64,000 nucleotides of DNA from Lumbricus terrestris (lineage: Eukaryota > Annelida > Clitellata > Crassiclitellata > Lumbricidae), in assembly GCA_949752735.1 (NCBI GenBank), contig OX457053.1, forward strand, positions 5,921,177-5,985,176. Reading direction: 5' to 3'. Below, piece after piece: positions 1 through 10,723 of the stretch. The position numbers and the translations under genes are program-made. The notes under the pieces were generated by a model. That model did not search any database, was not told where the DNA came from, and saw only the letters and a list, made by a program, of their open reading frames with translations. The first letter of the stretch is position 1. Every line of letters begins with the position of its first letter.

Positions 1-59
1 TTACATCAGTTTTTGATTTTATGCCATGTGTATCCTGGTGCTATTTCTTAATTTAACAC

Positions 60-245
60 AGGGCTGTTTTAAAGGAATTTTTAGAACTGCACAACCCCTT
101 CTTTCCTTTCCCCTCCTTCATGGTAAATTACTTCCAATTGGAGGACAATGACCTTTTTGCTGGTTTTAACTGTACGTAGCCTAAGTGCTTCTACAACTAC
201 ACAAATCCATTTAGAACTGCACATTTTGTGCAAAACTGCACGTTA
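60..245 (+). repeat. Dispersed repeat copy 1
   Basis: About 185 bp that matches the reverse complement of 6829-7010 with scattered differences. Shared blocks include AATTACTTCCAAT, GACAATGACC, CACAAATCCATTTAGAAC and TTTGTGCA. Family unknown. Nothing else is seen in 1-1087 apart from a tRNA-like stretch near 850-930. Confidence 0.7.
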
Positions 246-847
246 AAAAAGCCCTGATGTTACATAAAACTAATCTGCTTATTTTCTTGTATATATACAG
301 TTGCAATGTTTATAGCTTATATTATAGTGTTTTGTCCCATTCCTAGGCCCTATATTATTTCCATAAGCGTCCTTTCTCTTCACCTCCGTGTAAATAAAAA
401 CCATCCTTTATACTCACCTAAACGAGTTTTGACCGGTGACCAGAAAAATCGGTTTATTTCCGATTGTCAGCTCTAATCTATTTTCATGTCAGTTGTGTCG
501 ACTCTCGAGCCGTAGCAGAGGGACTTCCTATATACAGCAGCTGCTGCTTCTGCCTATTTCTCCATCTGCATCATTTCCTTGGACATGGCCTTGGACCAGC
601 AGAATTCCCGCTGATCATATCACATTACAGTATTGTTCTACAGTCGGCAGCCAACCTCGAAATGCAATTCCATTTTCCCTAATTTGATTTGGCGACGTGA
701 TCGGTCCAAGTATGATTCCTTGTCACTGCATGATTCCATTGATGCTGTCTTACACTGATTTGCTTCGCGGTTCCACCCGGTTCCCTGCAGCCATTAGCGT
801 TTACCAGAGGCTTCCCCGTTGATCAGCTGCTTATGTGCAGTATATTT

Positions 848-925
848 AGCATCGCGGTGGTGTCGTGGTTACAATGATGAACTATATATCAAGATGTCGG
901 AAGTTCAATTCTACGCCAGGACATA
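848..925 (+). repeat. Possible tRNA-derived SINE head
   Basis: GGTGGTGTCGTGGTTA (box A-like) followed about 40 bp later by GGAAGTTCAATTCTA (box B-like). Resembles the start of a tRNA-derived SINE; no body or target duplication was identified. Confidence 0.35.
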
Positions 926-1131
926 AATCTGGTTTGAGATTATAGGGCCTATGTCTGTTTTGTCAGCGCCCCGTTTTGGGCACTGTAGAAATCTACTGTA
1001 TACAGCTGACAACAATGAAGGAATTGTCATGCAAGGTGCATGAGAGTTGCTCATTGTGTGGATGAACTCATTTGAAACTGTCTTAAAATGAGGTTAAAAT
1101 TAATGTTCATATATTCGCAGCTACTCATGCG

Positions 1132-1500
1132 AAGAGGAGGGGGAGGGGGAGGGGGAGGAGGAATAAGAAGAAAGGAGAAAGAGGAGAAGGAAGAGAAGAA
1201 GGAAGAGAAGAAGAAGGAGAGGAGAAGAAGGAGGAGAAGAAGGATGAAGAGAAGAAATAAGAGAGTAAGAAGAAGGATGGGAGGAAGAAGGAGAAAGAGG
1301 AGAATGAGGAGGAGAAGGTGGAGGACGAGAGGAAGAGGAGGAAGAGGAGGAGTACGATGAGGATGACGAGGAGGGAAGGAGAAGAAAAGGAGGAGGAGGA
1401 GGAAGAGAAGGTAATGGAAGAGGAAGGAGAAGACGATGACTGAGAAGGAGAAGATGGAGATGAAGGAGGAGGAGAATTAGAAGGAGCAGAAGAGGAGCAA
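1132..1500. repeat. Purine-rich (GGA/GAA) microsatellite
   Basis: Nearly pure AGG/GAA triplets on the plus strand. ORFs on both strands here are repeat artefacts. Confidence 0.93.
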
Positions 1501-1666
1501 CCATTCATGCTAACCCCTTCTCTGTCGATCACATTTGCTGACGTCTGAACAATATATTTGTATGACTCCTTTTAAAAACGGACAACGGTTGAACGGTACA
1601 ACGTCACTTATTGAGATTACATATAAAAAGTGCTAATAAAGGTCTAAGATACACATAAAAAATATT

Positions 1667-1830
1667 ATATGCATCTAGGTATACACATACAATATATGCA
1701 TCTAAATACACATACAAACAATATGCATCTAGATACACATACAACATAGGCTATGCATCTAGATACACATACAAACAATATGCATCTAGATACACATACA
1801 ATATATGCATCTAGATACACATACAATACT
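1667..1830 (+). repeat. Minisatellite with unit ATGCATCTAGATACACATAC
   Basis: About six to seven copies of a 24-30-bp unit with variable AAT-rich linkers. Confidence 0.9.
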
Positions 1831-2460
1831 GCATGCATTTGTGAGAATCCGAGCTGGGGGGAAAGCAACGGTCATCTGCTGCAAGATCTCGTACGAGTCA
1901 CGAGCCCTGGAGATTTCAACGAGATTCTGAGCAACCGATTTGGACCGACCTATACAGAAGGGAGATCTGTTGCGTATTTTTCTGCTGGAGCAGTTGTCCC
2001 CTCCAACCCCTCTGGAGGGGGGGGTATTGGTACAACTCGCTGGTATGGTATAGACTATGTACGTTCATCACGGTCGAACGAGAGACAATAACTGTCTGTA
2101 ATCGAACGCAAATGGTGAATCAGACGCTTTGTGTGGAAGCGTATTAGTCACCGTACGCTGGTCAGCCGTGTCCCAACCATTGGTCATCCATGTCTGACCG
2201 AACCCAATTGCAGTGCTTCGTCGACCGTATCGTCGGACGTCGGGCAGTCCCAGAGCGGGGAGGAGGTGGTCCGATGGAAAATGATTTTCCGTTGCGCTTA
2301 TCGGAACAGATCAAAGTGCGATGGAAGACGATTTAGGATGCGGATGATCAGCTGCTGTGCTGTGACGATGAAGAAGATGGTCGATGAATGTTGTGCTGTC
2401 ATTGTTTTAATTGGATCTGTCGGTTCTGATTAGTTGGGTTGAATGGTGTGATTGATGTTG
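1831..2460. other. Non-repetitive stretch without a recognised gene
   Basis: Balanced composition and short open frames (to 2091 and 2131-2433, plus strand), but no protein family recognised and no convincing splice structure. Could be a short unique exon or chance. Confidence 0.4.
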
Positions 2461-2465
2461 GTTGA

Positions 2466-3425
2466 AAGAAGGATGGATGGATGGATGGGTGGATGGATGG
2501 ATGGAGGATGAGTGGAGTTATGGATGGATGAGTGGATGGTTCATGTATGGTGGAAGGATGGGTGAATGGATGGATGGGTGGATGGATGGATGGTTCGTGT
2601 GTGGTGAAAGGATGGGTGAATGTATGGATGGATGGGTGGATGGTTCATGTATGGTGGAAGGATGGATGGATGGGTGGATGGATGGATGGAGGATGAGTGG
2701 AGCTATGGATGGATGGATGGATGGATGGTTCATGTATGGTGGAAGGATGGATGGATGGGTGGATGGATGGATGGATGGATGGATGGGTGGGTGAATGGAG
2801 TTATGGAAGGGTGGATGGATGGATGGATGGATGGGTGAGTGGAGTTATGGATGGATGGGTGGATGGTTCATGGATGGTTGGAAGGATGGGTGTATGGATG
2901 GGTGGATAGATGGATGGGTGGATGGATGGATGGGTGGATGGATGGATGGATGGGTGGGTGAATGGAGTTATGGAAGGGTGGATGGATGGATGGATGGGTG
3001 AGTGGAGTTATGGATGGATGGGTGGATGGTTCATGGATGGTTGGAAGGATGGGTGAATGGATGGGTGGATAGATGGATGGATGGATGGATGGGTGGGTTG
3101 AAAGAAGGATGGATGGATGGATGGATAGGTGGGTGAGTGGAGTTATGGATGGGTGGGTGGATGGATGGGTGGGTGAATGGATGGAGTTATGGATGAGTGG
3201 GTGGATGGATGGATGTATGGGTCGATGGGTGAATGGATGGATGGGTGGGTGGATGAATGATTGGTTGGATGGATGAGTGGGTGGATGGATGTGTGGATGG
3301 GTGGGTAGATGATGGACGGATGGGTGGATGGATGGATGGATGGGTGGATGGATGGATGGATGGATGGATGGATGGATGGATGGATGGATAGATGGGTGGT
3401 GGGTAGGTATATGAACAGATAGATG
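2466..3425 (+). repeat. GGAT-type satellite (about 960 bp)
   Basis: Runs of GGAT/GGGT tetramers broken by recurring longer motifs such as GGAGTTATGGATGGATG and GGTTCATGTATGGTGGAAGG, giving a higher-order pattern of roughly 60-170 bp. Met-Asp-Gly-Trp ORFs are artefacts. Confidence 0.95.
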
Positions 3426-4138
3426 ATAGACGGTTAGACTGGACAGAATCTTTTATTAACGGTGTTTTCTATCGCCATGCATTAACGGTATAGTCACTGA
3501 TATCCTCCTATCGTCCTTTTCCTTTCAAAGCTAAGGCAGTCACTTAATTAAGTAATTAAGCATTGATTTTTTCTGCCTTGCTGGTCCACAGACTGTTCGG
3601 ATTAACTGCGGCCAGAACTCGGCCAAACCCAACAGATGGATCTTATTAGCCAACGAAATGGCGGCTGTGATATCCGTCAACTGAGCTGTTGCGACGTCTT
3701 AGCCAGACAGACTGGTTCCCTAGTCCGTGCGTTGAGACTGCGAGGCTGGTACTTGCCTATCAGAATCGTTTTGTGGAGATGTTGTTCTTGCGAAACGCTG
3801 TTTATCTATAAGTATAGTGTCTGGGTAAAGCAGACATTATTTCAATAGACCATTGATTGTATAAACTGTGCGACACTGTGGTATATGTGTAAAACGTTCG
3901 GTCGATGATCGTACAGTTGCGGGTTCGAAGCGATGTCTATATTTATTAACCATGAGGAAATTGTTTGTGTTTTCTATCGCCATGCAGTTTGATCTGGTCC
4001 CCGCGTTAATTAATGGACTGTCCTGCGATGCGCTGGTCACGTGTCCACCATGCCCGACTTTCGATTCGTCCATTGCGTAGTCAAGGGGTGATGGAGATGG
4101 AGACTAGTGTTTGCTTTTATGGGTCACACTCAGGGATT
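3426..4138. other. Unique sequence, no gene seen
   Basis: Contains one tRNA-like segment near 3868-3945 (box B-like GTTGCGGGTTCGAAGC). No coding family recognised. Confidence 0.4.
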
Positions 4139-4156
4139 TGTTATTATTATTGACTT

Positions 4157-4205
4157 TTATATAGCGCACCTTCAAGGTACTTTACTCAGAAGCGCTCCCA
4201 GTCCA
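4157..4205 (-). repeat. SINE 3' tail fragment
   Basis: TATAGCGCACCTTCAAGGTACTT then CTCAGAAGCGCTCCCAG matches the 3' part of the SINE family at 48259, 56549 and 60590, in the same orientation. The head is missing. Confidence 0.7.
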
Positions 4206-4462
4206 ACAAAGGCTAAATAAGGCAGTTTTTAAGTGAGAAAGAAACATAATGGTGTGACCTTTAGGCACCAGACGGAGAGCATTGGCCATTTGGCAACAAT
4301 GGGTACGAATAAATTATCTCCATTGTACTTGGTCATTTGTGAAGTTTGTGGTTTTTCAAGCGTTGTTACTTCCTCATTCATAGAATAATTATTATCTATC
4401 CAGTGTTGTCTTGGGACTCTTGCCTGCATATTGACCCCATGTACGAATCTCCGCTGATGGAT

Positions 4463-4540
4463 ATATGACGACGGTGATGATGATGGCGATGATGATGGCG
4501 ATGATGATGGCGATGACATCGATGATGGTGATGATGAATC
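4463..4540 (+). repeat. GATGATGGC microsatellite
   Basis: Imperfect GATGATGGC nonamer/trimer array. Confidence 0.85.
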
Positions 4541-4699
4541 CAGTTCTTCTGTTTTAAGGGGCAGAACATATATAGGCAAACGCTGCATCTTACAGACTTA
4601 TACTCAGCAGATCCGATTGCTCTCTATACTTGTGTTATACCTGTCTGTTTATTGCTTCAAGTCGAAACCAGTTAATCGGTTTGTTATGAGCTTGTTGTC

Positions 4700-5155
4700 A
4701 TATACCATCAAGCTCACACACCACTAGTCGACGCGACCACCAGTCTACCATGCTACCATCACCGGTGTAAACAACACCATTATTGCCACTAACTGCCATT
4801 GCCAGGTGCCACCAGTATATAGCCACCACCATTGCCGTCCATATCCACCACCGCCACTGTATATCACAACTGTAGCCTTCACCATTACCATATCCACTAC
4901 CAGCCACTGCCAACATCATGGCCGCCGCAACTCCATGTCTGGTACATCCAGCACATTTGTATCAGTTTCAAAGACGACCATTAATTATGTGCTTATATAT
5001 TTCCCATTGGAAACTACATAGAATCATAGATGTATACAATAACCACCATCCTTGTTATACCACTGACCACTGTCGCTGGTTACCACCAAAACACTGCTGT
5101 TGCCATCACCACCAACACCACCGTCAGCTACACGGTATATCACCGCTGTAACATG
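4700..5155. repeat. ACC-rich low-complexity region
   Basis: Repeated CCACCA and CACCATTACC-like words; no clear period. Confidence 0.55.
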
Positions 5156-5299
5156 CACCACCTTCGGTTTATATCTTTTAGTCTTCCATCAATACTCGAC
5201 AGCTGCAGATCTATTGAACTGCATGGTACAGCGATATCACCAACTTAATTCAGTGACATTATCTTCTCGTGATATTTTATTGCATCGATTACACCACAA

Positions 5300-5471
5300 C
5301 TATTAGATTATTATTATTATTATTTTTATTATTGTTATTATTATTATTTTTTAAATTATTTTTTTACCCGAGGTACCTATTTGGAAGAACTGAAGAAATT
5401 TCCTGGACCATTGGATTAGACCCGAGGTACCTATTTTATTTTATTTATTATTATTCTTATTATTATTATTC

Positions 5472-5524
<53 letters not shown>

Positions 5525-5525
5525 T
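5300..5525. repeat. (TTA)n microsatellite with a duplicated 17-mer
   Basis: TTA runs at 5307-5350 and 5440-5525. Between them CCCGAGGTACCTATTT occurs twice, about 55 bp apart. Confidence 0.85.
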
Positions 5526-5557
5526 AAGAAACTGATGGAGGAACATATGGGCGGAAG

Positions 5558-5764
5558 CAAGGCCGTAGCCAGGATTTTATTTTGGGGGGTGTTTCTCCAA
5601 TTTCCCTTCCCCAAAAAACTACATTTTCCATTTCGGGGGGTGTTTTCATGGTTTTATTTCATGGTTTTTACGTCATATGCTCGTAAATGCATTATATTAT
5701 TTTTCACATTTTCCATTTCGGGGGGTGTTCAAACACCCAAAACACCCCCCTAGCTACGGCCTTG
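5558..5764. mobile_element. hAT-type MITE (207 bp)
   Basis: 16-bp terminal inverted repeats CAAGGCCGTAGCCAGG / CCTAGCTACGGCCTTG (one mismatch) are flanked by a perfect 8-bp duplication GGCGGAAG (5550-5557 and 5765-5772). A C-A start plus an 8-bp duplication is hAT-like. The inside has two copies of a TTCCATTTCGGGGGGTGTT motif and no ORF of note. Confidence 0.85.
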
Positions 5765-7640
5765 GGCGGAAGACGTTCTGAAGCGAGTGGGTTATTTATA
5801 GAGTTGTGGGGAATCGTTTGGATGATATAGTATTTACTGTCTCGGTGGCCAGTATACCAAATCTTTTAACAGGAAACAAAGATGAATGATTGATATATTA
5901 TAAGATCTTTAATCTTATAAACCTATAGGCCTAACTTTCACTGCTCACAAATCACAACATACATGTGATCTAGACGTAAACAAAACTATGCTATGTTATG
6001 TGATCATGGCATTTAACACTGCAAGATATAATTTGTTGGATTACCACCACTGCATGGATATAATTGGTACACTTCCTTAGACACTCATTTTAAGCCGGAG
6101 CTTCAACGCTTCAGAAGCCTTTCAATTGCCCTGTCTGGTCGAGATCTTAGCCTATATAATTTCCCCTGAAATTTGAGTCCATCCGCAACGTGGTCCATTG
6201 GGAGTAGTTGGAAGACAAGCTGTCCAAGTTGCTTTCGATTCATATTACACAAGATTCCATCTGGTCCTGAGGCAGGAACAGCAGCAGCAGCAGCAGCAGC
6301 AAATGAAGCATTCAATCCTTCGTGCCAGATGCTCAAGCATTAATAATATATGACATTGATCTGATTTATTGCTAGATATTTCGAGGAATTGATTTTCGTC
6401 TTCTTCATCTTCGTCCTTATGAATATTTAAGTAGGGTAATTATGTTCTCTGGTGCGTGCATGCATGACAGAATGCAAGACTGGTGTACACGATACAAATT
6501 GTTATTTGTACCCAGCAGAAGAAGGTGTTAATTTTCATGGTCACTTGTGGGGTCATCGGTTCAGATCGTCATATATAAGCCTCAGATTGTCACTGGTTCA
6601 GATATACATCAATTCAGATCTCAATGGTTCATATATTATCCTTGGTTCAGATCGTATACCCTCCACTGGCGTTTAAAACTTTAAATGCAACCAAAAATTA
6701 CCTCCGAGTTTAAGTGGTTTAGTATTAAATATAAGATTTATAAAAATAAATCACGAAATTACAGGTTTCTTGTTCAAACCAAAACCTTCCTGTAAAAGAC
6801 TTGATTTGAACTGAAAATCAGGTTAAGCATTTCTGCACAAATTGTGTTGTTCTAAATGGATTTGTGCAGGTGTATAGGCGCTTCTGTCCAGTTAAACAAA
6901 TAGTAAAGTCGGTCATTGTCATTCGATTGGAAGTAATTTTCCATGGAGGATGGAAAGGGAAAAAGAAAGGGTTGGGAAGTTCTAAGAATTTCTTACAAAA
7001 AACCCTGCCGAAAATCACATTTTCAATACTGCAATAATGTTTAATTTCATCTTTTTTGCAGATATGTGTGGTCCTCATGCTTAAAAAAATAGCATCTCGA
7101 GTCTGTACACTCCATATGCTTTTTCATAGCTACAGCTAAATAAATACTGTTGATGTTCTCTTGCTGAAAATCTTGACAAATTTGATGAAAATAAAAATTT
7201 CATAAGGAAAACGTTTCTTCATTAAGAGCCTCGTTTGGCACTAAAGTTACATGCCATGGTTTTCAAACTGGAAAGAATGGATTTAATTGTACGAAAATTG
7301 TGACAAAGCTAACTGGTCCATCACTTGTAATCTATATGTGACCCATATGTCCAATGTTGTCCATGAGTCCTGTATAGGCAAGTGGGTACAAACAGAAGCC
7401 CATGAAAACTCTGGTAGAGAGTATTCTACCCAAATACATATTTAATAAGCCCATGCATAAACTTTGGAAATGAAAGCATTTAGTGCCCTACCTACCATCT
7501 CTACCTCATGGAATGGAATTCGACCTCTGCACTTGAATGACCTCTGACCTTTGACCCGTGGAATGCCTCCGGTCATGGACGACCGAGATGTCAGATATAG
7601 CTCTTCCACCGTCGACGACTGCCATGGCTTTCCAGGCGAA
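5765..7640. other. Mostly unique AT-rich DNA, no gene recognised
   Basis: Contains a short GCA triplet run (6288-6302) in a 77-codon minus-strand frame of unknown status, and the dispersed repeat at 6829-7010. Nothing else supported. Confidence 0.4.
6829..7010 (-). repeat. Dispersed repeat copy 2
   Basis: Inverted counterpart of 60-245. No coding capacity and no obvious terminal repeats. Confidence 0.7.
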
Positions 7641-7754
7641 CTGGAACCATTTATCACGATTCGTGTCGTTTATTGGGACGTTTATTGATCTCGTGTATTG
7701 AACGCGATCTGTCCCGACGGACCGTAATTTTGTCACCTTCCTACTGCTGCCTCT

Positions 7755-7925
7755 CACACCACCACCACTACCACCACCACTACCACCACCACCACCACCA
7801 CCGGCTGCGTGCACGACGGCTAATGCAGTTTATGGATAGACGGACGGAGAGACAGACAGACAGACACATACAGACACACAGACACAGACAGACAGACAGA
7901 CAGAAAGCGAGAGGAAGGTAGGTTG

Positions 7926-7960
<35 letters not shown>

Positions 7961-7965
7961 TGGAA
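7755..7965. repeat. CCA and (GACA)n microsatellites
   Basis: CCACCA run 7757-7802, then GACA tetramers at 7840-7905 and 7927-7961. Confidence 0.92.
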
Positions 7966-8560
7966 GCGAGGGAAGAGTAATTGGCAAACAAGAGAATGGA
8001 ACGAGTGACAGATGTAGGTATACAAGCGAGAGAAGCGACGAGGTCAAACGATAAGACAGATATATGGAGACATAATAATGAAGGGACCAACGCGATATGG
8101 AGGTTGCATGGCTAAAGTTAGAGGACATAATATTCGTACACAGTTTATAGTGACAGATGAAGGATCGGATATAGGGACAGATGAAAAGGACAGATATAGG
8201 GACAGCAGAGGACAAATACAATAACAAGTAAAAGGATATATCATATATGAAGAGATAGTAGGACATATATACTATATAGGCCTTTTGAAGGTGATGGAGC
8301 CATTATGACACAAGAAAGGACAGCTATAAGGACAAATGAAAGGACAGGACGAATGAATGGAACATTTGAGGACAAGTATGGAGACAGAAGAAATACAGAT
8401 ATTGAAATGTCAGAAAACAAACATACATGAAATAAAGTATATGCAGAATAATTATATGGAAATATATATCGGAAAAGACAGATATATAAGGGCAGATTAC
8501 AGTACATATAAGGGGACAGGTTTGGGGCATGGGAAGGATATGTATGTGGGGGTGAGGGGG
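7966..8560 (+). repeat. Degenerate GGACAGATATA-type repeat
   Basis: Words like GGACAGATATAGGGACAG recur irregularly through this stretch; probably a decayed extension of the GACA array. Confidence 0.5.
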
Positions 8561-9695
8561 CTGAAACACAGGGATGATTCGACTGGAGAGACATTGCAAT
8601 AAAAATTATCTATACGAATCAAATCTCCTCGTTTGTTTTACACGGGGATCAACCAAATGACTCTATTTACACGATTCGATTTATTTGCACGACGTGTTTG
8701 CCAAACAGAAATAATGTCAGGTTGCTGATGATGGAATCATTGGTGTGTGTGGGAGGGGGTGACTGTGCATGGAGGGCATCCGTGCCGTCGGGAGCAGCGG
8801 AGCGTGACTGGTGTGATCTGCTTGGACGGAGGAGGGGTAGTTAGTGGTTGATGTCACCGAACCGTGTCGTGTTTCGTCTGCTGATTTTGCGCTAAGTTGT
8901 GTGCTGAAGTTATCGATTATGACTAGCACTCAGATTTATTCAACGTTTGTGTCTTGTGGATATAATGTAGCGTTTTGATTTGTCAGTCCTGCATGGAGGG
9001 TCTGGGTTCGAATCTGCAGAATGTTTTATTGAGTAGATTTATTTATTAGTTTTAGTTATTGGGGACATTTTTATTGGCGCTCTTAAAGACTATCTATACT
9101 CAGATGTACTCCGAACCCAACCCCGACCATAAATAGGACGATCTTTAGACCAGAAATGAACACCGAGCATCTGGCAGGCACTCATGCATTACATGCTACA
9201 CATATAGCCACGATTACCATTAAATTATTACAGGATAACAATTAAGGTCACAGTTTCACAACAAAAAATATATCAGTGAAGATGCATCGATAGTAAAACT
9301 GCTTTTCAACTTGTTTTAGGTATACAATATTCATATAAACATGTAAATATTTATATAAATATGTAACCATATTATTGTATCGTATTGTCACAAAATAGCA
9401 ACTATAACAAGCCAACAAACTAACTGCAGTCTGTTATTTTACATTAAACGCAGACAGATTTCGATGAGAGGATATAATTATGGTGATATTTGATGTTGCA
9501 TTGGATTGATTTGCAGAGATATTCTCATCTTTTTATTTTTACGGTCGATAATAATAATTCTGTTTATTTCTGTGGACTATAGTTGATCTGCTTGACAGTT
9601 CGACTGCAGATGCTCTTGATTGGGTTTCGTATTCAACCGCTGAACGCAGCAGCAGGAGAGGGGTGAGTAGACGACAACGACTCTTGTATTTTACT
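8561..9695. other. Unique sequence, no gene recognised
   Basis: A tRNA-like segment (GGGTCTGGGTTCGAATC near 8998-9015) may be a SINE remnant. No coding evidence. Confidence 0.35.
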
Positions 9696-9774
9696 CATCA
9701 TCATCATCGTCATCGTCATCGTCATCATCGTTGTCGTCATCATCATCATTATCATCATCATCATCATCATCATC

Positions 9775-9855
<81 letters not shown>

Positions 9856-9962
9856 TCATCATCATCATCATCATCATCGGCGTCATCATCAGCATAAGCA
9901 GCAGTAGCGGCAGAAGCTGCATCATCATCGTCGTCGTCATCATCATCATGATAATGATCATT
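9696..9962. repeat. (TCA)n microsatellite
   Basis: Interrupted TCA/CGT triplets over about 265 bp. His- or Met-rich ORFs are artefacts. Confidence 0.95.
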
Positions 9963-10099
9963 GATGTGTGTGATACAAGATGCAAATGAACGTTCCTCCT
10001 TTTGTATTCGTTCTCTTAAGTCGTTGACAAAACAGCGATTCACTCAAATCCTCTAATCCGTCTTTTTCAAATCCAGACAAATCCCTCGTCTTTATAAAA

Positions 10100-10328
10100 T
10101 ACACTGCATGGTGTAGTATATACACATGTACACACATTGCAGCAGTCAGTCTTCCTATGAACTGTCCAAGTTTTGTCAGGAGGGAATTAGGATTAGCGAG
10201 GTTATAAAGACGGGTCCCACGGGAAGGGGATCGCTATGGAATGAGTATGGATACCCCTCGCTAATCCATCCTCTGTGCGTGTTCCGGGGACTATATGGAT
10301 GACTTCGAAGTTCAGCTGACTCCTTCAC
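10100..10328. repeat. Left copy of a 229-bp host-flank duplication
   Basis: Starts TACACTGCATGGTG and ends TGACTCCTTCAC. It matches 38123-38351 without gaps by eye (constant offset 28,023). The two copies bracket the retrotransposon array. Left of 10100 and right of 38351 the sequences differ, so the pre-insertion locus contained one copy. Confidence 0.93.
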
Positions 10329-10333
10329 TCCTT

Positions 10334-10723
10334 CAACGTGTCGCCTTCCACACCCAATTCACCGTCAGATCTTCTGAATTACCGACAAGGAACGCCACAA
10401 TCGTCAATGGCCGCCTTTGCTCAGAAATCTACGTCTTCTTCCTTCGCCATCTTTTCGCTGTCTAACTTTATCGTCTGCCGTTGTTGTCGTCTGCTCAAGT
10501 TTAACGCTGCTTTCCGCCCTTCGTTGTATTTCAATAATTGATGTAGCGCGTATTTAAGAATTGTTATAGCGCTATTATTATTATCTAACTTAATGCCACA
10601 AGTAATATTAATTATAATCTACAATACGCCACATATTGTCTAGCTTAATTCTTACCTATTTAATACTTATACAATGCATCATTTAATAGGTTTGTTTGAT
10701 AAGAATAGCATTCTACCGCTACA
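10334..10723 (-). repeat. Truncated LTR of element B (U3-side 390 bp)
   Basis: Corresponds to positions 652-1041 of the LTR at 15971-17011, with only two differences noticed. It is cut on the left at TCCTTCAC/TCCTTCAACG next to the host flank. Its right end is the exact LTR terminus GCTACA, which here abuts gag instead of the polypurine-tract region. Confidence 0.88.

Noticed and set aside
2462..3276. Met-Asp-Gly-Trp-rich ORFs
   Set aside because: They arise from the GGAT satellite and shift frame freely.
10100..10328. A 229-bp target-site duplication made by integrase
   Set aside because: Far longer than the 4-6 bp known for this class; element G in the same window shows a 4-bp duplication.
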